From Alphaproteobacteria bacterium UBA2723 (GTDB lineage: Bacteria > Pseudomonadota > Alphaproteobacteria > RF32 > CAG-239), in the NCBI GenBank assembly GCA_002353835.1, contig DEKL01000010.1, positions 1 to 9,125 on the forward strand: a stretch of DNA of 9,125 nt. Direction: 5' to 3'. This document shows positions 1-7,058 of the stretch, piece by piece. Each line of letters begins with the position of its first letter. The first letter of the stretch is position 1. The position numbers were made by a program, and so were the translations under genes. The notes beneath the pieces are model-generated. The model worked only from the letters and a program-made list of their open reading frames with translations, was not told the origin of the DNA and ran no database searches.

Positions 1-1
1 A

Positions 2-1222
2 ATAGATGTCTTAAACGGTAGTGTAACCACTGAAGGCTCGGTATTGAAGTCAATCAAGGACAATGCCGCAAAAGGCACATACAATTCAGCCTTAGATTAT
101 ACAGATGGCACAATCGGTGCCGCGATTAAGGCTCTTGAAGAAGGTGGTGGCGGTCACGGCAAAGAAATCAGAGCTCTTCAAAAAGCTTTAGGTGGTCAAT
201 TTGATGCAGATACCGGTGAATGGTCTGCAGATTTGGAAATTGCCACAGGCCCGGGTGCTGTAAACTATGGCAACTACACAGTTAAGAAAATTGAAGTTGC
301 GTTAGAGAAAATTATGAGTAATGTCGGTAGCGCCGCAGATTTAGGTGATGAATATAACGGCGTATCAACAACCAATACCGTCAACAAAAATATCGCCTCC
401 TTAAATTCAACAATCGGTAACTTTGCGGACTTAGATGACAGCACCAACTTTACCAACGGTAAACCAGGGGATGCAGGCTACAATGTACCTGAAAATGTGG
501 TTGGCGTATTAAATAATATTGATAAGACCTTAGGTACTGTTCACGGCTTAACCGATAAATTGCGCGAGAGCGGTAAATATAACGGTAACCTCTCTGATGA
601 TGGCACAGTTGAAGCTCATTTAACGGCGGTTGATGCCTCTATTGGTGACAGAAGGCAGATGAATAACACTACATTTAACGGTTACGGTAATATTGCTAAT
701 AAGAGTGCGGCAGAAGCGATTACCAGTGTTGCATCTTCTATTGGTACAGACAATGATTTAAGGGATGCTAACACAGGTCAAGTATATAACGGTGTATCAG
801 CAAACAATACTGTAAATAAGAACATTGCCGCAATAAATTCTGCTATTGGTGATATATCCAATTTGAGTAATACCATTTATGCTTCTGATGCAGAGAATAT
901 TACTAGTGCTATTAAAGCCTTAGACGACAATATATATCGCTTAGACAATCAAGTCAGCGACTTAAATAACAAATATCGCAAATTGGATAAAGATTTCAGA
1001 CGCGGTATGGCTTCAATGGCGGCAATGTCAGCCATGGCACCGAACGCCCGTGCTAAAGGTAACACCCAGTTAACCTTAGGTACCGGTGCATATGACAGAA
1101 ATACAGCCGCAGCTATCGGTTTGTTCCATTGGATAAACAACAATGTTATGGTCAATATGGGTGTTGCATGGGGTAGCTCATCTAATGCGATATATCGTAT
1201 GGGCTTAACATATACATGGTAG
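2..1222 (+). CDS. YadA-like trimeric autotransporter adhesin, 3' part (5' end outside window)
   Basis: This is the C-terminal ~407 residues of a surface adhesin. The reading frame is open back to base 2, and the first possible start codon in it (TTG at 44) has no ribosome binding site, so the gene begins upstream of the window. The stalk consists of about six degenerate modules of the form V/I..NI..L...IG....L. Two are near copies, both containing YNGVS..NTVNKNIA, at about 352-396 and 784-828. A heptad-like neck (LDNQVSDLNNKYRKLDKD, about 940-1000) leads into a YadA anchor at about 1056-1219, with alternating beta-strand pattern and a C-terminal aromatic residue (TYTW) as expected for BAM insertion. 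In this family three chains form one 12-stranded barrel that exports the stalk. The passenger head is not visible and the ligand cannot be predicted. The next gene follows closely and is probably in the same transcript. Confidence 0.9.
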   Translation: MDVLNGSVTTEGSVLKSIKDNAAKGTYNSALDYTDGTIGAAIKALEEGGGGHGKEIRALQKALGGQFDADTGEWSADLEIATGPGAVNYGNYTVKKIEVALEKIMSNVGSAADLGDEYNGVSTTNTVNKNIASLNSTIGNFADLDDSTNFTNGKPGDAGYNVPENVVGVLNNIDKTLGTVHGLTDKLRESGKYNGNLSDDGTVEAHLTAVDASIGDRRQMNNTTFNGYGNIANKSAAEAITSVASSIGTDNDLRDANTGQVYNGVSANNTVNKNIAAINSAIGDISNLSNTIYASDAENITSAIKALDDNIYRLDNQVSDLNNKYRKLDKDFRRGMASMAAMSAMAPNARAKGNTQLTLGTGAYDRNTAAAIGLFHWINNNVMVNMGVAWGSSSNAIYRMGLTYTW

Positions 1223-1254
1223 CAGAAAGTTAAAGTATGGGAGAAAAGAAAAAT

Positions 1255-1842
1255 ATGGTAACAGAGCGTGAAAATGTTTCCACAAAATCATCTTTTGGAA
1301 TATGGTTGTTTTTAATCGTTATCTTGTTTGGTGCTCTAATCGGCTACCAACAGAAAGAAATACAAGATTTAAAGCAATTAAATGAAACTTTTGAAACGGA
1401 TATCCGGCAAGACCTTAGTAAAAATATGGCACAAATGAAAAAGGTTTATGTATATAACCTGGAAGAAACCTTAAAGGGTGTTGAGTTGGAAAAGCTTAAT
1501 CAGGAATTTGAAGAAAAGCTGAAAATATTAAATGATGAAGTTTCAATTGCTCAGGAAAAAATTTCATCACTTGAAGATACCAAGGATAAAGATACTTTTT
1601 CAGACATATACTTGCAATCCCTAAAGCTTAAGCGTGACACAATGTTGCAGGAATACAATCGTTCGCTGGAGGATTTAACCAATCAGGTTAATCAAGCTAT
1701 ATCTCAAATAGCCAAAGAAAAAGATGCTTCGGTTATCTTAGATGTCCGTGCAGTAGCCTCTTTAACGGAAAATGTTGAAGATGTAACAGACGAGGTTATT
1801 AAAAAAGTAAAGATTATTCGCCCCAAAACAATGGATGAATAG
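1255..1842 (+). CDS. Membrane-anchored Skp/OmpH-like coiled-coil periplasmic protein
   Basis: A protein of about 195 residues. I favour the ATG at 1255, preceded by GGGAGAAAAG at 1239-1248, over the in-frame ATG at 1237, which would add six residues and has a weaker upstream signal. A short charged N-terminus is followed by one hydrophobic segment (FGIWLFLIVILFGALIGY) with no obvious cleavage site, then a long Gln/Glu/Lys-rich coiled coil. It ends in ILDVRAVASLTENVEDVTDEVIKKV, cut here as ILDVRAVASL plus DVTDEVIKKV, which resembles the end of Skp/OmpH (a hydrophobic strand, then DIT..V). Skp is a soluble trimeric chaperone for outer-membrane proteins with a cleaved signal peptide; this one seems to stay tethered. 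The gene begins 32 bases after the adhesin stop, so a role in adhesin biogenesis is a reasonable inference. An alternative is a TrbI-like (F-type) protein, which shares the anchor and a similar C-terminal pattern, but no transfer genes are nearby. Confidence 0.6.
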   Translation: MVTERENVSTKSSFGIWLFLIVILFGALIGYQQKEIQDLKQLNETFETDIRQDLSKNMAQMKKVYVYNLEETLKGVELEKLNQEFEEKLKILNDEVSIAQEKISSLEDTKDKDTFSDIYLQSLKLKRDTMLQEYNRSLEDLTNQVNQAISQIAKEKDASVILDVRAVASLTENVEDVTDEVIKKVKIIRPKTMDE

Positions 1843-1857
1843 AATTAGTCTGATTTA

Positions 1858-1918
1858 AACGACCTGACGGATGAATTAACGGAGGAAGGCACTTTATGGG
1901 TCGTTCCTCTTTTTTTGT
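1858..1918 (+). terminator. Rho-independent terminator after the adhesin/Skp-like operon
   Basis: GAGGAA (1882-1887) can pair with TTCCTC (1904-1909), directly followed by a run of T (1910-1916). This is a plausible intrinsic terminator for the two preceding genes, though the stem is only 6 bp and the loop is 16 nt. A competing stem AACGACC (1858-1864) with GGTCGTT (1899-1905) shares two bases with the terminator's 3' arm, so the two cannot form together. Confidence 0.6.
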
Positions 1919-1927
1919 TGTTTTTGC

Positions 1928-1956
1928 TTGAGTTTTGAAAAATGAATGCTTATGAT
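1928..1956 (+). promoter_or_regulatory. Candidate sigma-70 promoter for the AsmA-like gene
   Basis: TTGAGT (1928-1933), a 17-base spacer and TATGAT (1951-1956) lie just after the terminator. The predicted transcription start near 1963 leaves a leader of about 44 bases before the ATG at 2007. It leaves almost none before the alternative TTG start at 1968, which supports the ATG. Confidence 0.5.
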
Positions 1957-2006
1957 ACATAAGTTAATTGGCAAAAAGTCGGTTAAAGAGTTTAAAGACG
2001 GGAACA

Positions 2007-4499
2007 ATGAAAAAATTTTTTAAATATCTTTTGCTTGTAATAACTGTTTTAATGGTTGCAGCTATTGTCTTTGCTAAACTTTTTGATTTTAATGACTACA
2101 AGCCGCAAATTGAAAAATTAATCCATAAATATGCTGATGTTAATGTGAGGATTAACGGTGATTTATCAGTTGCCATATCCTGGTGGCCGACAGTAGAGAT
2201 AAATGATGTCGTCGTAACTTTGCCGGATGGGGAAAAACTGGCTGATATCAGCTATGCTCAGATGGAATTTTCCGTTCAAGCATTGTTACATAAAGAGCTG
2301 GAAATTGATACACTTGAAGCCAGTGAGACGGAAATTTTTTATAACGAAAATGAGAGTTTTACTATTCATTCCTTAGAAATAGAGATGGATGAGCCGACTG
2401 ATCCGTTGGAGGTAAAAATTGCCACAACAATAAGCGGTATAGCCATTGATGCTAAAGGGACTATTTCATCATGGAAAGATTTACAGCAGAATGATTTTAA
2501 TAAGCTGGACGTTGATGCGGAAATCAAAGCGCTCGGATATAAAATGCAGTTTAAAGGGGCGCTTAATAATTTGCTTGATAAAATATCTGCGGCAGGTACC
2601 TATGATTTAGCCTATAAAGGGAATAAAATTAACGGTTCATTGGAAGCAAGTTTGGCAGAAGAAATACCATATATTAAGCTGAATGCCAATGGTGATAAAA
2701 TTGATGTTGCAACCTTCAAACAAACCGCCTGCAATCATTTAAATTGGCTGATTTCCAGTGCTTATGCCGAAGAATATATTTTCCAAACGACAATACCGTA
2801 CAGCTATTTGCAACAAGTCAATGCCGACATATCGCTTAATTTAAAGAAGGTTATTATTGATAAAGACATTGCATTGGATAATGTCGTATCTGACATAAAG
2901 CTTAAAGATGGCAAGCTTAAAATAGACATTAAACAGCTTGAAGCTATGAATATGAAGATAAACGGTAATATCAGTTTAGATTCACCGAAAACACCACCGT
3001 ATGTCAAACTCAATGTCCAAGGTGATGTCCTTAATTTACAAAAAATAATTCCCACAACAACACCTAAAAAAATTAGCTTTTTTGACATGAATTGGTTAAT
3101 AGGAAAAGCTTATGCCGAAGAATACATCTTCGGGACAACTACCCCATACAGCTATTTGCAACAAGTCAATGCCGACATATCGCTTAAGCTAAAGAAAGTC
3201 ATTGTTGATAAAGACATTGCGTTGGATAATGTCGTATCTGATATCAGTCTTAAAAACGGTAAGCTTAAAGTTGATATTAAGCGGGTTGAAACTATGAACA
3301 TGAAAATAAACGGCAATATTAGTTTGGATTCACCGAAAATTTTGCCGTACGTTAAACTTAACATACAAAGTAATGCACTTAACCTGCAAAAATTAATTTC
3401 ACTGACAGTACCTAAAAAAATCGGATTTTTTAATATGAATTGGTTGGTAGGGAATGCTTACGCCGCCAGTTTTATGCCCAAGACAGAAATTCCATATCAG
3501 TACTTGCAGTTAGTCAACGGTAATATGAAACTTGATTTACAAAAAATAATCGTGGCACCGGATGTTGTTTTAAGTGATGTTCAAGCGGATTTTGCGCTTC
3601 AAAACGGTTTTTTTAAAGCCAATATAAATAACGTCACTGTCGGCAAGGGGAAAATCTCCGGTACGATGAGCATTGATGCTAAAAATCAAAATGCAAAGGC
3701 AAATATAAAAGGCACAAATATTGTTTTGCAAAATTTATATCCGGCATGGTCCAGAGCTGATAATAAAGAATTATACATCAAAGAAGGCGGTTTAATAAAT
3801 GCTTTAATGAATATAGAAACCAAAGGTCGCCATAGTGATGATTATTTGAAAAATTTAAATGGGCAGATACTTTTGTTAGCGGATAAATCCGTGTTGCATG
3901 TTAAGAGCTTGGCACGTTTGCAAGGTAACATCATTGTGCAAATTCTTCAAAATTTGAAATTCAATGTTTCTAAAAATAAAATGTTCTTAAAGTGTGCGGT
4001 CGTACGAAGTGATATTCAAAACGGTCGGATGAATTTTCCTAAAGGTATTGTTTTGGATGCAACGGATTTATATTTCGTAGCAAACGGTCATATAAACTTA
4101 AGCAGCGAAAAAATTAATTTGGCTATCCAATCATTTTCCGGTAAAATCAGCGGTATCAGTATATCCTCGGTTTTAGGTGCATTTTTGGAAATTAAGGGCA
4201 CAATAGCTCATCCGCAACTTTCCATTAACAAAGATACGACAGCTAAATCCGTTATCGGAGCGGTTGCAACCGGTGGCATTTATAATGTTGGGGATATGAT
4301 GCTTTCAGCAGACCATGCCCCGTGTCATACAGCTTTGGAAGGAACGATTTATGCCGATCATTTTAAGGCGGACAATTCAGTACGCAACAGTGTTTCGCAG
4401 GGCTATAATAACACTCAGGAAACGGTTAAAGATGTGGTTAAAGGCATCTCCAAAGGAACTAAAAAACTGAAAAACAATTTCAAAAAACTGTTTCAATAA
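2007..4499 (+). CDS. AsmA-family inner-membrane-anchored envelope protein with three 116-residue repeats
   Basis: An 830-residue protein, counted from the ATG at 2007 (leader GACGGGAAC). The frame extends to a TTG at 1968, but the candidate promoter argues against that start. Residues about 4-26 are a hydrophobic N-terminal anchor, followed by the AsmA N-terminal pattern (FDFNDYKPQIEKLI, then INGDLSVAISWWPTVEINDV). Residues 246-593 hold three tandem 116-residue modules, with partial, more diverged units on both sides. From about residue 594 comes the conserved AsmA C-terminal region (GGLINALMNIETKG, LNGQILLLADKSVLHVKSLA, then strands ending LEIKGTIAHPQLSINKD). The tail is charged and basic. 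AsmA/TamB-like proteins are thought to form elongated beta grooves spanning the periplasm and to affect lipid transport and outer-membrane integrity; the exact role here is unknown. The repeats imply an elongated groove that varies in length by duplication. The gene appears to be monocistronic. Confidence 0.85.
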   Translation: MKKFFKYLLLVITVLMVAAIVFAKLFDFNDYKPQIEKLIHKYADVNVRINGDLSVAISWWPTVEINDVVVTLPDGEKLADISYAQMEFSVQALLHKELEIDTLEASETEIFYNENESFTIHSLEIEMDEPTDPLEVKIATTISGIAIDAKGTISSWKDLQQNDFNKLDVDAEIKALGYKMQFKGALNNLLDKISAAGTYDLAYKGNKINGSLEASLAEEIPYIKLNANGDKIDVATFKQTACNHLNWLISSAYAEEYIFQTTIPYSYLQQVNADISLNLKKVIIDKDIALDNVVSDIKLKDGKLKIDIKQLEAMNMKINGNISLDSPKTPPYVKLNVQGDVLNLQKIIPTTTPKKISFFDMNWLIGKAYAEEYIFGTTTPYSYLQQVNADISLKLKKVIVDKDIALDNVVSDISLKNGKLKVDIKRVETMNMKINGNISLDSPKILPYVKLNIQSNALNLQKLISLTVPKKIGFFNMNWLVGNAYAASFMPKTEIPYQYLQLVNGNMKLDLQKIIVAPDVVLSDVQADFALQNGFFKANINNVTVGKGKISGTMSIDAKNQNAKANIKGTNIVLQNLYPAWSRADNKELYIKEGGLINALMNIETKGRHSDDYLKNLNGQILLLADKSVLHVKSLARLQGNIIVQILQNLKFNVSKNKMFLKCAVVRSDIQNGRMNFPKGIVLDATDLYFVANGHINLSSEKINLAIQSFSGKISGISISSVLGAFLEIKGTIAHPQLSINKDTTAKSVIGAVATGGIYNVGDMMLSADHAPCHTALEGTIYADHFKADNSVRNSVSQGYNNTQETVKDVVKGISKGTKKLKNNFKKLFQ
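2742..3785 (+). repeat. Three 348-bp tandem repeats inside the AsmA-like gene
   Basis: Units start at the NWL codons at 2742, 3090 and 3438, exactly 348 bp apart (116 codons). Units 1 and 2 are close to 80% identical in protein by eye count and share long exact DNA stretches, for example the block beginning CAGCTATTTGCAACAAGTCA at 2801 and 3149. Unit 3 is clearly diverged (PYQYLQLVNGNMKLDLQKI). Each unit begins with NWL[IV]xxAYA. Confidence 0.9.
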
Positions 4500-4555
4500 C
4501 GGCATTATCATCAGCCATACAACGCAAGTTTATGGAGTGAAAAGCATATATTTAC

Positions 4556-4584
4556 TTGCAATCTCAAAGAATATTATCTATGCT
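4556..4584 (+). promoter_or_regulatory. Candidate sigma-70 promoter for the HAD phosphatase gene
   Basis: TTGCAA (4556-4561), a 17-base spacer and TATGCT (4579-4584); each hexamer matches consensus at four of six positions. A Shine-Dalgarno AAGGAG (4603-4608) sits 6 bases before the ATG. A weak stem, GCAAGT (4524-4529) with ACTTGC (4554-4559), lies just upstream and overlaps the -35 box; it has no T-run. Confidence 0.4.
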
Positions 4585-4614
4585 ACCTTTATTAGATAAA
4601 ATAAGGAGAGAGAA

Positions 4615-5457
4615 ATGGTAAAAAAGCTAATTCCGATGGCAATTTGTTATGATTTTGACGGCACGTTATCTCCCGGTAATATGCAAGAATACGATTTTAT
4701 GAAAGCATTAGGCATTAAAAACAGCAAAAAGTTTTGGGATAAAGCTGAAGAAATTGCCAAAGAGCAGGTTGCGGATAGTATTGCCGCCTATATGTATCTG
4801 ATGATTAAGGAATCAAAAGAAAAGCAAGTACCTTTCAAGCACGAAACCTTTAAGCAATATGGGAAAAATATTGAACTTTACAAAGGTGTTGAGGATTGGT
4901 TTAAGCGTATCACCGATTATGGCAAACAAAGAGGAATAGCCATAAGGCATTACATCATTTCTTCGGGCATTAAAGAGATTATTGAAGGCACTAAAATTGC
5001 CAAGAACTTTACCAAAGTTTATGCCTCGTCATTTATGTATGATGCCAACGGTGTTGCCGAGTGGCCGGCGGTCGTCTTAAACTACACCTCAAAAACACAA
5101 TATCTGTTTCGTATCAATAAGGGGTGTGAAGACATTACCGATAATACTAAAATAAATAACTATATTAAACCTGAAGACAGACCGATACCTTTTACCAATA
5201 TGATTTATATCGGTGACGGCAGTACGGATATTCCCTGTATGACCATTGTAAAGCGTGCCGGCGGACATTCTGTCGCTGTTTATAAAGCAGGCAAGGGCGG
5301 TACTAAAAGTAAGGCCGAACATTTAATAACAGATGACAGAGTAAATGCAGTCCTACCGGCGGATTATTCCAAAGGAAAGCAGATTGATACCTATGTTAAA
5401 GCAGTCATTGATAAAATCGCTACGGATGAGGCCTTAAAAGGGTTGGATCAAAACTAG
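4615..5457 (+). CDS. HAD-superfamily phosphatase (phosphoserine-phosphatase-like)
   Basis: A 280-residue cytoplasmic protein with no signal peptide. All HAD motifs are visible. Motif I is YDFDGTL, with nucleophile Asp13 and acid/base Asp15. Motif II is IISSG (Ser116/117). A candidate motif III lysine lies at Lys160 (TSKTQYLF). Motif IV is IGDGSTDIPCM (Asp201, Asp205). The helical insert between motifs I and II (about residues 20-105) is a C1-type cap, as in phosphoserine phosphatase-like enzymes. The expected chemistry is Mg-dependent hydrolysis of a phosphomonoester through an aspartyl-phosphate; the substrate cannot be told from sequence. At 280 residues it is longer than a typical SerB catalytic core and has an unusual stretch (about 165-190) before motif IV. 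The start is well supported by AAGGAG six bases upstream. It appears to be a single-gene unit. Confidence 0.85.
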   Translation: MVKKLIPMAICYDFDGTLSPGNMQEYDFMKALGIKNSKKFWDKAEEIAKEQVADSIAAYMYLMIKESKEKQVPFKHETFKQYGKNIELYKGVEDWFKRITDYGKQRGIAIRHYIISSGIKEIIEGTKIAKNFTKVYASSFMYDANGVAEWPAVVLNYTSKTQYLFRINKGCEDITDNTKINNYIKPEDRPIPFTNMIYIGDGSTDIPCMTIVKRAGGHSVAVYKAGKGGTKSKAEHLITDDRVNAVLPADYSKGKQIDTYVKAVIDKIATDEALKGLDQN

Positions 5458-5486
5458 CACCCGTCATAATCTGTCGTATATCGCTT

Positions 5487-5516
5487 CTATGTTGTTTATA
5501 ATTAACAGCAACATAG
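5487..5516 (+). promoter_or_regulatory. Perfect TATAAT inside an 8-bp inverted repeat (operator-like)
   Basis: CTATGTTG (5487-5494) and CAACATAG (5509-5516) form an exact inverted repeat around TATAAT (5497-5502), a consensus -10 box. No good -35 box is seen at the usual distance. The right arm abuts the Shine-Dalgarno AGGAG (5515-5519). The layout suits a repressor or activator site controlling the small ORF that follows; an mRNA hairpin is the alternative, but there is no T-run to make it a terminator. Confidence 0.45.
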
Positions 5517-5526
5517 GAGCAACATG

Positions 5527-5622
5527 ATGACTAAAGATGAGCAGAATTACCATATTTCAACAGGCTTAAGAGATTGCATTGAGGATTATGATTTTGCGCT
5601 TTACCGAAAGTGGCGGACATAA
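5527..5622 (+). CDS. Short ORF (31-32 residues), probably the N-terminal remnant of a gene
   Basis: Two tandem ATG codons (5524, 5527) follow AGGAG at 5515-5519; the second has the better 7-base spacing. The frame reads MTKDEQNYHISTGLRDCIED, then YDFALYRKWRT, and stops at TAA 5620-5622. The peptide begins like a normal soluble protein and stops abruptly where the next frame starts to resemble HsdR. The simplest reading is a gene start whose remainder was lost when the HsdR fragment was joined to it. I do not recognise the family. A genuine leader peptide cannot be excluded. Confidence 0.45.
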   Translation: MTKDEQNYHISTGLRDCIEDYDFALYRKWRT

Positions 5623-6283
5623 AAAAATATCATTGCCGGAAATGAATAAGCGTATCAATGAACTGCTGGAACAAAGCATAAAGAGCGATGGTGTTATCAA
5701 TCTGTTTTCGGATATAAAAGAAGAATTCTCACTGTTTGATCCGAAATTTTTGGAAGAAATATCCAAGATGAAAGAGAAAAATTTAGCAGTGGAATTGCTC
5801 AAAAAGTTGATAGCAGAGCAGATTTCTATTTATCGCCATACAAATGTTGTGCGTTCAGAAAAATTTAGCGAAATGATACAAGAGGCAATGAACCGTTATT
5901 TGAACGGTATGTTGACCAACGAACAGGTTATTGAAGAATTGCTTAATTTGGCAAAACAAATCGCCGCGGCACAAAAAGAAGGTGAAGATTTAGGTCTTAA
6001 CGCAGAGGAAGCCGCATTTTATGATGCCTTGACACGTCCTCAGGCAGTTAAGGATTTTTACGAAAATGATGAATTAATAGCCATTACAAAAGAACTTACT
6101 GAAACTTTACGCAAAAATAAAACAATAGATTGGCAAAAAAAAGAAACAGCTCGTGCCAAAATGCGGATGCTTATCAAAAAGCTATTGAAAAAGCATAAAT
6201 ATCCGCCTGAAGGTGTTGAGGATGCCGTCCAAACCGTTATGACACAATGTGAACTCTGGACAGATAATATTATGGAAGCGTAA
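5579..6283 (+). pseudogene. hsdR: Orphan C-terminal fragment of type I restriction subunit HsdR
   Basis: About 225 residues match the C-terminal helical region of type I restriction endonuclease R subunits, which normally exceed 900-1000 residues. The order of recognisable blocks is LPEMNKRINELLEQSIKSDG, then FLEEISKMKEKNLAVELLKK, SEKFSEMIQEAMNRY, EQVIEELLNLAKQI, LGLNAEEAAFYDAL, IDWQKKETARAKMRMLIKKL and KYPPEGVEDAVQTV. The natural C-terminus is present; the nuclease and both motor domains are missing. Similarity starts at about base 5606. The frame's only starts are a TTG at 5579 and an ATG at 5588, neither with a ribosome binding site, while the well-supported start just upstream is in another frame. 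No hsdM or hsdS is visible. I read it as a 5'-deleted remnant; the missing domains rule out restriction activity. Confidence 0.8.
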
Positions 6284-6576
6284 AATCTAACTTCTTTCCC
6301 TGTTGTCATAAAGTCTTTATTAGGCTTATGTTTTCCAATCCATCATATCCGGGAACTAAAATACTATAACCGCTTGAAAAATAATGAAACATACTATAAC
6401 TGGTCCGTGTAAATGGCGGGGAGAGGCTGTTTTTAAAGAACTCACACGGACTGACCGGAAATCCTTGTAGAATAAAGCAAAAAGCCACCTAAAAAGGTGG
6501 CTTATCTGCTGTGGCTTAATTGACCGTTCGCTCGGAAAACAGCGAAGTGTTGGTGTTAAAACCGGGGGATCCGAAA
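6284..6576. other. Gene-free stretch with short repeats and hairpins
   Basis: I find no convincing gene here. The stretch holds a 10-bp direct repeat ATACTATAAC (6361-6370 and 6391-6400). An 8-bp stem, GTCCGTGT (6403-6410) with ACACGGAC (6444-6451), encloses 33 bases. A 6-bp hairpin, TTCGCT (6527-6532) with AGCGAA (6541-6546), and the terminator hairpin listed separately complete it. A small structured RNA is possible but matches none that I recognise. Confidence 0.5.
6476..6503 (-). terminator. Rho-independent terminator, strongest on the minus strand
   Basis: AAGCCACC (6482-6489) and GGTGGCTT (6496-6503) form an 8-bp GC-rich stem with a 6-base loop. On the minus strand the stem is followed by TTTTTGCTTT, a good T-run; on the plus strand the downstream sequence TATCTGC is poor. 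It lies about 75 bases beyond the stop of the minus-strand gene tail at 6577-6717 and probably served that gene. Confidence 0.7.
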
Positions 6577-6717
6577 CTATTTAGAGCTTAAAAAATTGCG
6601 GAGTTTGCGTTGGCTTTTACTCTCAAAACCTATGCTACTCATATATTTTGCCGGTGTATCGTACTTTTTATGAAATTCGTTCACAAAAGTTTTGATAAAC
6701 TCAGTTTTCGGAAAGAT
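6577..6717 (-). pseudogene. C-terminal tail of an unrecognised minus-strand gene
   Basis: Read from right to left, about 46 codons run to a TAG at 6579-6577. The peptide includes TEFIKTFVNEFHKKYDTPA, then KYMSSIGFESKSQRKLRNFL and SSK. It has a natural protein composition with a basic C-terminus and is followed by a proper terminator at 6503-6476. Upstream of about 6717 the DNA instead reads as prolyl-tRNA synthetase on the other strand, so the rest of this gene is gone. I do not recognise the family. It may be the displaced 3' end of the acidic-protein gene at 7432; its frame differs by one base, which would require an inserted length of 3n+1. Confidence 0.5.
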
Positions 6718-7058
6718 ATAAGCCTGTTGCCGAAGACGGTAAACCTGTTGCTGTTATGATTAGAGGTGATATAGAAGTAAATGAAAATAAATTAGCTAAA
6801 ATTCTCGGAAGACATCCGGAATTTGCTAATGATGAGATGATTGAGCAAGCCGGCGCCGTTGTTGGTTTTGCTTCCGGTTTTGGTATCGAAGAGGGTTGTC
6901 ATGTTATTGTTGACAATTCTGTTGTTGAGGAACGTAATTTGATTACCGGTGCCAATGAGGAAAATTATCATCTTGCTAATTTCAATCTAAAAAGAGATAT
7001 GCCTAATGCCTTTACGTTTGATGTTGCTGCAGTTAAAGAAGGGGATAATTCCGGTAAA
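6714..7058 (+). pseudogene. proS: Fragment of prolyl-tRNA synthetase (editing/INS domain)
   Basis: About 113 codons in one plus-strand frame match the insertion (editing) domain of bacterial-type ProRS: YKPVAEDGKPVAVMIRGD, VNENKLAKIL, then GANEENYHLANFNLKRD and AAVKEGDNSG. The Lys of NExKL and the His of GAN...H are the usual conserved positions of this YbaK-like domain, which hydrolyses Ala-tRNA(Pro). The usual GPVG-type loop appears as the divergent GFASGFGIEEG. Neither the class II catalytic motifs before it nor the anticodon domain after it is present. The frame is closed by a stop at 6696, and homology ends near 7055, where antisense of a minus-strand gene begins. It is a piece with no function of its own, pasted between two minus-strand gene pieces. 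The longer open frame (6756-7352) is a chimera of this fragment and antisense sequence. Confidence 0.8.

Noticed and set aside
274..456. Minus-strand frames within the adhesin and within the AsmA-like gene
   Set aside because: They are antisense shadows; those in the AsmA-like gene recur only because the gene itself is repeated.
1968..2006. TTG at 1968 as the start of the AsmA-like gene
   Set aside because: It would begin only a few bases after the predicted transcription start, whereas the ATG at 2007 directly precedes the membrane anchor.
6361..6400. CRISPR-like repeat
   Set aside because: There are only two copies of a 10-bp sequence, and no further units at the same spacing.
6504..6580. 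tRNA or attachment site
   Set aside because: A hairpin and a GGATCC palindrome are present, but there is no cloverleaf, T-loop or CCA end.
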